From Geoalkalibacter subterraneus (GTDB taxonomy: Bacteria; Desulfobacterota; Desulfuromonadia; Desulfuromonadales; Geoalkalibacteraceae), in the NCBI RefSeq assembly GCF_000827125.1, contig NZ_CP010311.1:62001-126000 (forward strand): a stretch of 64,000 nt of DNA. Direction: 5' to 3'. Below the pieces are notes generated by a model. That model ran no database searches. It worked only from the letters and a program-made list of their open reading frames with translations, and was not told the DNA's origin. Positions 35,026 to 44,302 of this stretch are shown in pieces (the stretch's first letter is position 1; each line of letters opens with the position of its first letter). The translations under genes and the position numbers were made by a program.

Positions 35026-36969
35026 ATGCCGCGGACTCAACTCCACAACCCTGCCCCGCGGGTCTGCATTGCCGATACCGAGGGGGGACTCTGCGCCGGT
35101 CTGGCCGATGTCGTGACCGAGGCCGGCGCGAGCGCCGAACCGGTGACCTTAGATCAGGATCTGGAAAGGATTCTGAGCGAAGAGCACTGGGACGTTGTCA
35201 TCCTGGGGCTCGAGCTGTCCGGCAGGTCTGGGCTGGAACGATTGCGGCTGCTCGAAACGCGTCACGTCTATCGGCGTCTGCCGGTCGTGGTGGTGGCTGA
35301 TTTCCCCGAGCTCGAATTTGAGCTGCCGGATGTCTTCGATTTTCTGCCTGCCCCGGTAGACTCTGAACGGTTCCTCGTTTCCCTGCAGCAGGCTTTGCAG
35401 CTCCAAACTCCCCTCCACAATACCAGGCAGTATGCCCCCCTGACCCGCGACGACCTCTTCGCATTTCAGGCTTTTCTCATCCAGCACAGCGGCCTTCGTT
35501 TCGACCTGCGCAACAAAAACATGCTTGAACGCGGCCTGCAGCGACGCATGCGGGTGCTGGGCATCGACTGCTACCGCGCCTACCTTGACTATCTCACCAC
35601 ATCCCCCTACGGCCATGACGAACTGAACCGGCTGTTGAGGCTTCTGACCGTCGGAGAAACCTGTTTTTTCCGCGACCTCAACCAGTTCGAAGCGCTGCGA
35701 CGACAGGTGCTGCCGGAGCTTCTTGCTCATCGACGGGGGGATCGCACCCTGCGGATCTGGTCGGCAGGATGCTCCACCGGCGAGGAGCCTTATTCCCTGG
35801 CCATTGTGCTGCGGGAGTTTTTTCCCGAAACCCGTGACTGGGATGTGCGCATCCTGGCCGGCGACCTCAATCCGCAGGCCCTGCACAAAGCGCGCAGCGG
35901 TGTTTATGGCGCGCGGGCGCTGCGCATGGCAGATCCTGCTATTGTCGACAAATACTTTCACTTGCGCGACAAACGTTATATTCTCGACGAATCGATTCGA
36001 CGCATGGTGGAGTACAGTTCCCTCAACCTGCAGCGGCACAATTATCCGGATGAAGCGCTGGGGCTGGCGGAAATCGATCTCCTCATGTGCCGCAACGTCC
36101 TGATTTACTTCAACCGGGACACCTGTCGCTCGGTGCTCGAGGGATTTTATCGCACCCTGCGCCCCGGCGGATATCTGTTTCTCGGGCATGCGGAGAGCTT
36201 GACATCGCTTTCGCCCCGCTTCGAACGGGTGAGCGGCGAGGGCGGCTTTTACTACCGTCGCCCTCTGCATGAAGAACCACCGCCTGCCGAAGAGAGCGGC
36301 CACACTGCGCCTGCGACCTCTGCCATCCTGCACGATGCGTCGCCGAAACCCTCCGCTGCCTCTTTCACCCCGCCTACGGCCGGGTTGTCGAGAGATGCGC
36401 CGCTTGCAAAGAGCAATGCTGATCTGCCGTCGCCCAAAAGGGAGGAGATTCCGTCGACGGTTTCTCTGGCGATCCGATGCCGGGAAGCGGCACAGGCTGT
36501 GGCCCGTGAAGACTATGGCGAGGCGCACCGCCTATACGAAGATATCCTGAAACAGGATCCGCAGCATTGCGATGCCTTGACCGGCATGGGGTTTTTATGT
36601 GCCAACCAGGGCGACTACCCGCAGGCGCTGGAATGGGGAGCACGCGCTCTGGCGGTTGATGACCTTCATGCCGATGCCTATTTTCTGTGCGGACTGGCCT
36701 TTGAGCTGGATGAGCAATGGGAGCAGGCCCGCGAGGAATATCGCAAGGCGCTGCTGATCGATCTCGATTTTGTCATGCCCTATTTTCAGCTCAGCCGCAT
36801 TTATCAGCGCCAGGGGCGAAAAGAAGATGCGCGCCGGGAGCTTTCCAATACGCTGCGGCGACTTGATCCATTGCCTCCGGGGACCCTGGTGACTCATTCC
36901 GGCGGATTCAGCAGGGAAGAACTGATGGAGATCTGCCGTTCGCTGCTGGAGCGGATCGATGCCCGTTGA
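35026..36969 (+). CDS. cheR: CheR methyltransferase with a degenerate receiver and C-terminal TPRs
   Basis: A 647-residue three-part protein. Residues about 10-125 resemble a response-regulator receiver, but the phosphoacceptor place reads VVILGLELSGRSG (Gly where Asp is expected) and the usual Lys-Pro reads FLPAPVD, so it is probably not phosphorylated. Residues about 140-410 are a CheR methyltransferase (LLRLLTVGETCFFRDLNQF, WSAGCSTGEEPYSLA, LLMCRNVLIYFNRDT). A Pro/Ser-rich linker leads to TPR repeats (about 485-600). TPR-CheRs are known in alternative chemosensory systems such as Frz. It opens the cheW-mcp-cheA-cheB operon, though a palindromic element separates it from cheW. Confidence 0.92.
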   Translation: MPRTQLHNPAPRVCIADTEGGLCAGLADVVTEAGASAEPVTLDQDLERILSEEHWDVVILGLELSGRSGLERLRLLETRHVYRRLPVVVVADFPELEFELPDVFDFLPAPVDSERFLVSLQQALQLQTPLHNTRQYAPLTRDDLFAFQAFLIQHSGLRFDLRNKNMLERGLQRRMRVLGIDCYRAYLDYLTTSPYGHDELNRLLRLLTVGETCFFRDLNQFEALRRQVLPELLAHRRGDRTLRIWSAGCSTGEEPYSLAIVLREFFPETRDWDVRILAGDLNPQALHKARSGVYGARALRMADPAIVDKYFHLRDKRYILDESIRRMVEYSSLNLQRHNYPDEALGLAEIDLLMCRNVLIYFNRDTCRSVLEGFYRTLRPGGYLFLGHAESLTSLSPRFERVSGEGGFYYRRPLHEEPPPAEESGHTAPATSAILHDASPKPSAASFTPPTAGLSRDAPLAKSNADLPSPKREEIPSTVSLAIRCREAAQAVAREDYGEAHRLYEDILKQDPQHCDALTGMGFLCANQGDYPQALEWGARALAVDDLHADAYFLCGLAFELDEQWEQAREEYRKALLIDLDFVMPYFQLSRIYQRQGRKEDARRELSNTLRRLDPLPPGTLVTHSGGFSREELMEICRSLLERIDAR

Positions 36970-36988
36970 CTTTTGTAACTGCTCAGCA

Positions 36989-37092
36989 CGGGGCCGTAAC
37001 TCCCATGACAAGGGCACTATTCGCCATCCCTGGCCGTTTGATTGGCGCCCTCCCTGGCGCCAAACACCCTTGCCATGGGAGTTACGGCCCCG
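36989..37092. repeat. 104-bp nested palindromic element
   Basis: Outer arms of 26 bases (36989-37014 and 37067-37092) are inverted copies with one mismatch; each includes GGCCGTAACTCCCATG or its complement. Inside is a second perfect hairpin, TTGGCGCC / GGCGCCAA (37042-37049 and 37056-37063), with loop CTCCCT-like. A related motif, GCCATCCCTGGC, stands at 37023-37034. It has no coding frame. It could be a REP/MITE-like mobile element or a strong RNA structure between cheR and cheW. Confidence 0.85.
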
Positions 37093-37143
37093 CTGGTGAA
37101 TAGGTACTGAACTTTTGGATGCAGGCTATCGGGAGCAAGCACG

Positions 37144-37686
37144 ATGAGCGATTCCTCGCAATCTGTGGATGAAATACGGCGCACCCTTGACCGCATGCGA
37201 CAGGATTACTGGCGCCAGATAGAAGAACAGGACGAAGCGCCGCAGGGAGAGGAGCGTGATTTCGTGCTGCTGCGCCTGGCGCAGGAATGGATCGGCATCC
37301 CCTGCGAGCAGGCCCGTGAAGTGCTCAGGGTCCCTCGCCTGGTGCCGGTGCCCGGTGTCGATGACCAGATCGCCGGCATCGTCAACGTGCGCGGACATAT
37401 TGTCGCCGTTACCGACCTGCGTGCGCTGTGCGGCCTGGCGCGGGCTGAAACCGACAGAAATTCGCGCCTGATGCTGGTCGAGGCGGCGGGCGTGACCACA
37501 GTCCTGTTGGTGGATGAGGTGCGCGATATCCGCCCGATCAAAGTCGACGACATCGAGGAGAGTCCCCGGCATTTCGGTCGGCTTCCGGCGGAGGTTTTTT
37601 TCGGCCGGGTGGAACTTGCGGAGGGGCTGGTCAGCCTGATCGATATCGATCGCTTGTTGCGGTGCCCCGAATTGATTATCGAGTAG
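37144..37686 (+). CDS. cheW: chemotaxis adaptor CheW
   Basis: A 180-residue CheW protein with an N-terminal extension of about 35 charged residues. The double beta-barrel starts DFVLLRLAQEWIGIPCEQAR and includes VPVPGVDDQIAGIVNVRGHI and VTTVLLVDEVRDI. It couples receptors to CheA. It starts 51 bases after the palindromic element; the receptor gene follows after 73 bases. Confidence 0.92.
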   Translation: MSDSSQSVDEIRRTLDRMRQDYWRQIEEQDEAPQGEERDFVLLRLAQEWIGIPCEQAREVLRVPRLVPVPGVDDQIAGIVNVRGHIVAVTDLRALCGLARAETDRNSRLMLVEAAGVTTVLLVDEVRDIRPIKVDDIEESPRHFGRLPAEVFFGRVELAEGLVSLIDIDRLLRCPELIIE

Positions 37687-37759
37687 AATCACAGCCGGAG
37701 TTGCAGGCAGTTTATTCGCCGACCGTGGTCAGCGGCGGCCTTACGTGATGAGGTGAGAG

Positions 37760-39535
37760 ATGCTTTCCTGGATCAAGCGACGGATTTCCATCAAAATCAG
37801 TCTTGCTTTGATAGTCGTTCTATCCCTGCTGGGGACGCTGGTCTCCGTCTACCTGGTGCAGACACGAGCCGAGGCACTGGAGGAGATGATGCTGAACAAG
37901 GCACGCACGCTGACCAAGATCGGCGCGCGCATCGTGGAGCAGACCTTCCAGCAGGCGATTGAAAGCGGGCACCTGACCCGGGAAGAGATCTTCGATACTG
38001 ATTATCGCGAAATCCAGGAAGGGCCCTTGAGTCGTTCCGGAGCACCCAAATACCATACCGCCTACGATCAGTATCTCGATCGGCGGCTGCAGCCCATCAT
38101 CGACGCTTTTATCGAAGAGGACAGCATGGTCGTTTTTGCGGTTCCGACCGATTACAACGGCTATGTCCCGACTCACAACAGCATCTACAGCCGGGCTTTG
38201 ACCGGGGATCCGGAGCAGGATCTGCTTCGCAACCGTACCAAGCAGATTTTCGATGATCCGGTCGGGTTGCGTGCGGCGCGTGTGGAAGGACCGCAAGACG
38301 GGGGGATCCTCCGTCAGAGTTATCGGCGCGACACCGGCGAACGACTCTGGGACCTGAGTGCGCCGATCTCCGTCGATGGTGAAAGGTGGGGAGCGTTCCG
38401 CCTTGGTTTTTCCATTGCTCAGACCGACCACGAAATGGCGGTTCTGCGCAATACAGTGATTGCTTCGATGCTGGTTCTGCTCGCGGCTGCCGCGCTGACC
38501 ATCTACCTGGTCGTCACCCGCATCATCCGACCCCTGCACGAGGTCACCGCTACGGTGGAGCGCATCAGCGAGGGGCATCTGGATGAAACAATCACTGTGG
38601 ACCGGGAAGATGAAATCGGCACTTTGGGGCGGGCCGTCAATCATATGACGCAGATGATTGTCCACAACCTCAAGGGTGAAGTCGACAAGAGCAACAGCCT
38701 GATCAAAAATGTCAAGGAGGCGGTCCTGCAGCTCTCCTCAGGCGCCAATGAAATCATGGCCATTTCGGCGCAGCAGTCTTCCGGCGCGACACAGCAGGCA
38801 GCGGCGGTGCAGCAGGCCACCAGCACCTCTCAGGAATTTGCCGCTACGGCGCGCCAGGTGGCTGACAACGCAAAGCGGGTCGAAGGTCTGGCCGAGCAGG
38901 CCAGCCAGGTGAGCCGCAACGGCCGCAAGGCGGTGGAGGATGCTTCCGCAGGGATGGAGGAACTGCGCCGCCAGGTGCGCAGCGTGGCCGATGCCATGCT
39001 CGACCTGGGAGAAAACAGCCACAAGATCGGCGGAATCGTCGATATCATCGAAGAGCTGTCCGATCAGACCAACCTGCTGGCCCTCAACGCGGCCATCGAG
39101 GCGGCCGGGGCAGGTGAATCGGGCAAGCGTTTTGCGGTTGTCGCCAACGAAGTCAAACGGCTGGCCGAACGCACTGTTGAGGCCACCAACCAGATCGACA
39201 ATCTCATCGACCGTATTCAGACTTCGACCAACACGACGATCATGCAGACCGAAGAGGGCACCAAGAAACTCGACAGTGCCTATCAGCTGGTCAGCCGAAT
39301 CGCAGAGGTGCTCGACAGCATAATCGTAACCGTGCAGCAGACCACCACCGCGGCAGGAGAGATTACCGTCTCGACTCAGCATCAGCTGGCGGCCAGCGAG
39401 CAGATGACCGAAACCATCAGCGAAGTCAGCGATGTGGCCGGCCAGGTGGCGTCCAGCGCCGAGGAGACGGCTCACGCCATCGCCGAGCTGTCTGAGCTGG
39501 CAGAACGGCTCAGACAGCTGGTGGACGACAAGTAG
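37760..39535 (+). CDS. methyl-accepting chemotaxis protein
   Basis: A 591-residue receptor. TM1 is about residues 10-32 ([20 protein letters not shown]). The periplasmic sensor (about 33-230) contains [20 protein letters not shown] and a Cache-like ending [11 protein letters not shown]2 (about 232-252) is followed by HAMP ([20 protein letters not shown]). The signalling tip has [20 protein letters not shown] then [20 protein letters not shown]. The ligand is unknown. It ends in DDK, without the pentapeptide docking site for CheR or CheB. The operon context points to this receptor feeding the hybrid CheA next to it. Confidence 0.93.
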   Translation: MLSWIKRRISIKISLALIVVLSLLGTLVSVYLVQTRAEALEEMMLNKARTLTKIGARIVEQTFQQAIESGHLTREEIFDTDYREIQEGPLSRSGAPKYHTAYDQYLDRRLQPIIDAFIEEDSMVVFAVPTDYNGYVPTHNSIYSRALTGDPEQDLLRNRTKQIFDDPVGLRAARVEGPQDGGILRQSYRRDTGERLWDLSAPISVDGERWGAFRLGFSIAQTDHEMAVLRNTVIASMLVLLAAAALTIYLVVTRIIRPLHEVTATVERISEGHLDETITVDREDEIGTLGRAVNHMTQMIVHNLKGEVDKSNSLIKNVKEAVLQLSSGANEIMAISAQQSSGATQQAAAVQQATSTSQEFAATARQVADNAKRVEGLAEQASQVSRNGRKAVEDASAGMEELRRQVRSVADAMLDLGENSHKIGGIVDIIEELSDQTNLLALNAAIEAAGAGESGKRFAVVANEVKRLAERTVEATNQIDNLIDRIQTSTNTTIMQTEEGTKKLDSAYQLVSRIAEVLDSIIVTVQQTTTAAGEITVSTQHQLAASEQMTETISEVSDVAGQVASSAEETAHAIAELSELAERLRQLVDDK

Positions 39536-39555
39536 AGGATTGCCGCGAGGATATT

Positions 39556-41682
39556 GTGACGGAAAAACAGCGCAAATATCTCGATATTTTTGCCCGGGAG
39601 GCGGCCGATCATCTGGCGGCTCTGCGTGCCGGCGCCCTTTCTCTGGAAGGCGGCGGTGGCGGCGGTGAAGGTATTCGTGAGTTGCTGCGCCATGTCCACA
39701 CCCTTAAAGGGGCCTCGCGGATGCTCGATCTTGATGCCACCAATCTTCTGGCGCACGCCCTTGAGGATTGCCTCAAGGAGGTGGAGTCCGGAGAGCGGTC
39801 CCGCGACGGGGCATTGGTTGACGTGGTGCTGCTGGCTGCCGACACCATCGAGGCGCTGGTTGAAGAGGCGCGTGGTCATGGGCGCTGTGCTTTTCGCCAT
39901 GATCGCGTGATCGAGGGGCTGCGTCGCGGTGTCGTGCCTCAGGATGCGACCGATCCCGAAATTCATGAGCACCGGGATGAAGCGGGCACCGACGGCACGG
40001 GTGCTGCGGGTGACAGTGTGCGGATCGCCGTAGAGCGGCTTGACCGCATGGTGAACCTGATCGGCGAAGGCACCCTGGCGGTGCATCAGCTGCAGGAGCG
40101 CGCTGAATATCTGGCAGCTTTCGAGCAGGACCTGCAGGCCTTTGCACAGCGCCTGCGGCGCGATGAGAATCGCAGAGACCTCACGCTGTTGCTGGAGCGG
40201 TTGCAGACCCATCGGCTGAAGGTGCAGAAGGAGATCCTGTCGTTTCATCTCCTCAATGAAATGCTCGCCGAAGAAGCCGACGGGATGCGCATGGTGCCCT
40301 TTGCTCCTCTGGCCGGCGATCTGCGTCGCGTGGTGCGGGATCTCGCCCGTGATGAAGGCAAGCAGGCTGTTCTTGAAATCGAGGGAGAGGATGTCGCCAT
40401 CGATCGCATGCTGTGGGAGGCGTTGCGGCCGGCCCTGCTCCACATGCTGCGCAATGCCGTTGATCATGGCATTGAGCCCCCGGAGGAGCGACGCCGACAG
40501 GGAAAAGACCCCACAGGCCGGCTGCTGCTCAGCGCCGGGTACGAGCACAGCGGCGTCTGCATTCGGTTGTGCGATGACGGGCGCGGCATGGACCCCGGTC
40601 GGGTGAGAGAGCTGGCCGTAGAAAAAGGCGTGGCCTCTGCAGAAGAAGTGGCCGACATGAATGATGAGCAGGCTCTTTACCTGATCCTGCGTCCCGGATT
40701 TTCTTCCCGCGAAATTATTACTGATCTGTCCGGGCGGGGTATCGGCATGGATGTGGTGCACAACTGCATGGAGCGGATCAAGGGAAACCTGCGCATCCAT
40801 TCAACACCGGGCGAGGGCACCGACATTGCCCTGCAGCTGCCGCTGACCCTGGCACGTATGAATGCCCTGGTGATGCAATGCGAAGGGGAGCGCTATGTGG
40901 TCCCCCTGCAGTATGTGATGGCGGTGGTGCCGGTGCGCGAACAGGATCTCGTGCTGCAGGGCGGGCGCGAGATGATCCGTTTTGAAGGCAGGCTTTTTCC
41001 GCTGCGGTCATTGAGTGAGACACTCGGCGTTACCCAGCGGACCCTGATTGAGCAGCGGCGCATTTTCGCCGTGGTCATGGGCTTTCGCGAGCAGAGTGCC
41101 GCCTGGGCGGTCACTGCGGTGGAGCGGGTGAGGGAGATCGTGATCAAAGGGCTGGGTTCGCAGCTCAAGAGCGTGCCGGGCTTCTCCGGCGCGACTCTGC
41201 TGGAGGAAGGTTTGCCTGCTCTGATCCTGTCCGTGCCTGACCTCTTTTCACGGTTGACCGCCGCCGGCGAAACCCGCCTGCATGGCGAATTTGCCGCCGC
41301 GCGTGAACGGATGCGGCGAGGCCGGGTGCTGGTGGTGGATGACTCCGTCACGACACGCACTATGGAGCGCAATATTCTTGAAGGACAGGGCTACCGGGTT
41401 GAAGTGGCGGTTTCCGGGGAAGAAGCCCTGGCTGTGTTAGAGCGGCAGGATTTCGACCTGGTCGTCACGGATATCGAAATGCCCGGCATCGACGGCTTCG
41501 AACTGACACGCCGCATCCGCCAGGCGCAGGACGGTGCCGACGTGCCGGTGATCATCGTGACCTCGCGCGCCACGGATGAAGACCGGCGGCGCGGCATTGA
41601 AGTCGGCGCGCAGGCCTATATCGTCAAGGGCAGCTTCGATCAGGGGAAACTGATGGATGCGGTGGAAACCCTGATAGGGTAG
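39556..41682 (+). CDS. cheA: hybrid CheA histidine kinase with C-terminal receiver
   Basis: A 708-residue kinase starting at GTG. The HPt domain has His48 (HVHTLKGASRML). There is no clear CheY-binding P2 domain. P3 dimerisation (VERLDRMVNLIGEGTLAVHQ), the ATPase (MLRNAVDHGIEPPEERRRQG, DDGRGMD, GRGIGMDVV) and a CheW-like domain follow. The C-terminal receiver contains LVVTDIEMPGIDGFEL with the phosphoacceptor Asp. This is the FrzE-like layout of alternative (non-flagellar) chemosensory systems. The attached receiver can serve as output or phosphate sink, and no separate CheY lies nearby. Confidence 0.93.
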   Translation: MTEKQRKYLDIFAREAADHLAALRAGALSLEGGGGGGEGIRELLRHVHTLKGASRMLDLDATNLLAHALEDCLKEVESGERSRDGALVDVVLLAADTIEALVEEARGHGRCAFRHDRVIEGLRRGVVPQDATDPEIHEHRDEAGTDGTGAAGDSVRIAVERLDRMVNLIGEGTLAVHQLQERAEYLAAFEQDLQAFAQRLRRDENRRDLTLLLERLQTHRLKVQKEILSFHLLNEMLAEEADGMRMVPFAPLAGDLRRVVRDLARDEGKQAVLEIEGEDVAIDRMLWEALRPALLHMLRNAVDHGIEPPEERRRQGKDPTGRLLLSAGYEHSGVCIRLCDDGRGMDPGRVRELAVEKGVASAEEVADMNDEQALYLILRPGFSSREIITDLSGRGIGMDVVHNCMERIKGNLRIHSTPGEGTDIALQLPLTLARMNALVMQCEGERYVVPLQYVMAVVPVREQDLVLQGGREMIRFEGRLFPLRSLSETLGVTQRTLIEQRRIFAVVMGFREQSAAWAVTAVERVREIVIKGLGSQLKSVPGFSGATLLEEGLPALILSVPDLFSRLTAAGETRLHGEFAAARERMRRGRVLVVDDSVTTRTMERNILEGQGYRVEVAVSGEEALAVLERQDFDLVVTDIEMPGIDGFELTRRIRQAQDGADVPVIIVTSRATDEDRRRGIEVGAQAYIVKGSFDQGKLMDAVETLIG

Positions 41683-41693
41683 GGGCTGTTTTC

Positions 41694-42722
41694 GTGAAAA
41701 AAATCAAAATTGTCATCGCCGACGACTCCCTGTTGACGCGGGTGGTGCTGCGGGACATTCTGCGCCGCGATGCGGAAATCGAAGTGGTGGCCGAAGCCCG
41801 CAACGGCCGTGAGGCCCTTGATGCGGTGCTGCGCTGCCAGCCGGACCTGGTGATCATGGATGTGGTGATGCCGGTGATGGACGGGATCAGCGCGGTGCGT
41901 GAAATCATGGCGCGCCGCCCTACGCCGATCCTGATTCTCTCCTCCAGCGTGCGTTCCCACGATGCTCGCGGCGCCTTTCACGCCATCGACTGCGGCGCTC
42001 TCGATGTCATGAGCAAGCCGCGCGGTATGGTGAAGGACGTGTTCGAACCCATGGCCGAGGCGTTGGTGGAAAAGGTCAAACTGCTGGCGCGGCTGCCGGT
42101 GCGCCGCCTGGTTTCGGAGCGTCCCCGCACCGCAGCGGCAATATCTGGTAGCCCAGCGCAGCGCAGCGTATTGGCGATCGGCGCTTCTACCGGCGGCCCT
42201 AAAACGGTGCTGTCCGTGTTGCGCAATCTCTCCCCCGCCACCCAGGCTTCTATTCTGGTGGTGCAGCATATTGCCGCAGGTTTTGCCGAGGGGTTCGCCC
42301 TGTGGCTTGATCGGGAGACGCCGTTTCCTGCCTCTTTGGCGCGTGAGGGGGATGTGCCGCGTCCGGGGCACATCCTCGTTGCGCCCCATGATCGTCACAT
42401 GGAACTGCGCGACGGCCGCATCCTTCTGACCGACGGACCGATGGTCAACAGCTGCCGCCCTTCGATCGATGTGCTTTTCGCCGGGCTGGCTCACGAACAG
42501 CCCGAAGATGTGGTTGCACTTCTTTTGACCGGCATGGGACGCGACGGCGCCGAGGGGATGGCCGCCCTGAAGCTGGCAGGTGCCGTGACGCTGGCCCAGG
42601 ATGAAGCGAGCTGCGTGGTGTTCGGCATGCCCAAGGCCGCGATTGCCCTGGGTGGAGTGCAGCAGACCCTGGCCCTGCATGATATCCCCCGCGCGCTGGG
42701 GCGCCTGCTCAAGCAGAAGTGA
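41694..42722 (+). CDS. cheB: chemotaxis protein-glutamate methylesterase CheB
   Basis: A 342-residue response regulator starting at GTG, 11 bases after cheA. The receiver has Asp56 (LVIMDVVMPVMDG). The methylesterase domain has the catalytic Ser in AIGASTGGPKTVLSV, the His in VVQHIAAGFAEGF and the Asp in LLTGMGRDGAEGM. With the TPR-CheR upstream it completes an adaptation pair for the receptor at 37760. The C-terminus reaches the normal family end. Confidence 0.94.
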   Translation: MKKIKIVIADDSLLTRVVLRDILRRDAEIEVVAEARNGREALDAVLRCQPDLVIMDVVMPVMDGISAVREIMARRPTPILILSSSVRSHDARGAFHAIDCGALDVMSKPRGMVKDVFEPMAEALVEKVKLLARLPVRRLVSERPRTAAAISGSPAQRSVLAIGASTGGPKTVLSVLRNLSPATQASILVVQHIAAGFAEGFALWLDRETPFPASLAREGDVPRPGHILVAPHDRHMELRDGRILLTDGPMVNSCRPSIDVLFAGLAHEQPEDVVALLLTGMGRDGAEGMAALKLAGAVTLAQDEASCVVFGMPKAAIALGGVQQTLALHDIPRALGRLLKQK

Positions 42723-42846
42723 CGGGTTGGTTCTTGGCCCGCAGCTGCGGTTTGTGGTAGGTTTCCGAAAAAGGTGCGGATCGGCGCAGATGGATGCCGG
42801 ACCTGCAACCAAGATCAAATTTTCCTGAAGAGAGGTTTTTCTACCC

Positions 42847-44292
42847 ATGAGTATTCGCGTATTCAACACCATGACCGGCCGCAAGGAAGAGTTCCAGCCC
42901 CTCGAACCCGGTCGGGTGAAGATGTACGTGTGCGGCGTGACCGTTTACGACTACTGCCACATCGGTCATGCCCGCGCCAATATCGTGTTCGACGTCGTCT
43001 ATCGCTACCTGCGCTACCGGGGGTACGAGGTGCGCTATGTGCGCAACTATACCGACGTCGACGACAAGATCATCAAGCGCGCCAACAAGCAGGGGATCTC
43101 CAGCCATGAGCTGGCGGAACGCTATATCCGCGCCTTTGACGAGGACATGGCCGCCCTCGGTCTCGCGGAGCCCACCGACCAGCCGCGCGCCACTGAGCAT
43201 ATCGGGGACATCATCGCCCTGGTGCAACGCCTCATCGACAAGGGAACCGCCTACGAAGCGGGCGGCGATGTTTATTTCGCGGTGGAGAACTTTCCGACCT
43301 ATCTCAAGCTCTCCAAGCGCAGCCTGGACGAGATGCAGGCCGGCGCCCGCATCGCTCCCGGCGAAAAGAAGCGCAACCCCATGGACTTTGCCCTGTGGAA
43401 GGCCGCCAAGCCTGGGGAGCCCTCCTGGGATTCCCCTTGGGGACAGGGGCGGCCGGGCTGGCATATCGAGTGTTCGGCCATGAGCACGGTTCTGCTCGGC
43501 GAGTCCTTTGACATCCACGGCGGCGGCAAGGACCTGATCTTTCCACACCATGAAAATGAGATCGCCCAGAGCGAGGCCGCGTCCGGCAAGCCGTTCGTCA
43601 AGTACTGGCTGCACAACGGTTTCGTCAATGTCAACCAGGAGAAGATGAGCAAGTCTCTGGGCAACTTTTTCACCATCCGCGACATTCTGAAAAAGTACGA
43701 TCCGGAAGTCGTGCGCTTTTTCATCCTCACCGCCCATTACCGCTCGCCCATCGATTTCTCCGACCAGAACCTCAAGGAGGCGCGCGCCGGGCTGAGCCGT
43801 TTTTACGAGGCACTGCATGCCGCGGATGAGGCGCTGGAGGGCTGCCCCGAGGCAGAACAATCCTCGGATGAAGGCGCCAAGCTTGCAGAGACCTTCTGTC
43901 AGGCGATGGACGATGATTTCAATACCGCCCAGGCGCTGGGCCATCTTTTTGAAGGCGCCCGCGCGCTCAACCGCCTGCTGGGGGAAAAGAAGTTCCGCAA
44001 GAAGGCCGACAAGGTGGCGGCGGCCCGTGCGCTGCGCGATACGCTGCGGTCTCTCGGCGGCGTGCTGGGGCTGTTCGGCTCCGACCCGGGCGCCTGGCTG
44101 CGGCAGCGCAATCTGGCCGGCCTCAGCGAGTTGGGGCTGAGCGAGGAGGATATACAGGCGCGCATCGAAGAGCGGCTGCAGGCACGGGGCGACAAGGATT
44201 TCGCCCGCGCCGACCAGATCCGTGAAGAACTGGCGGAAAAAGGGGTTGAACTGCTCGATACGCCGCAGGGCACCACCTGGAAGGTCAGGTGA
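42847..44292 (+). CDS. cysS: cysteinyl-tRNA synthetase
   Basis: A 481-residue class I synthetase. The HIGH region is [20 protein letters not shown] with a zinc-binding Cys; the zinc site continues in WHIECSAMS and in [16 protein letters not shown]. The KMSKS motif is [12 protein letters not shown]. The C-terminal DALR domain is complete. AGAGAGG precedes the ATG by about 10 bases. uvrB starts 10 bases downstream, so the two are likely co-transcribed. Confidence 0.96.
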   Translation: MSIRVFNTMTGRKEEFQPLEPGRVKMYVCGVTVYDYCHIGHARANIVFDVVYRYLRYRGYEVRYVRNYTDVDDKIIKRANKQGISSHELAERYIRAFDEDMAALGLAEPTDQPRATEHIGDIIALVQRLIDKGTAYEAGGDVYFAVENFPTYLKLSKRSLDEMQAGARIAPGEKKRNPMDFALWKAAKPGEPSWDSPWGQGRPGWHIECSAMSTVLLGESFDIHGGGKDLIFPHHENEIAQSEAASGKPFVKYWLHNGFVNVNQEKMSKSLGNFFTIRDILKKYDPEVVRFFILTAHYRSPIDFSDQNLKEARAGLSRFYEALHAADEALEGCPEAEQSSDEGAKLAETFCQAMDDDFNTAQALGHLFEGARALNRLLGEKKFRKKADKVAAARALRDTLRSLGGVLGLFGSDPGAWLRQRNLAGLSELGLSEEDIQARIEERLQARGDKDFARADQIREELAEKGVELLDTPQGTTWKVR

Positions 44293-44302
44293 TTCGCCGT
44301 CC

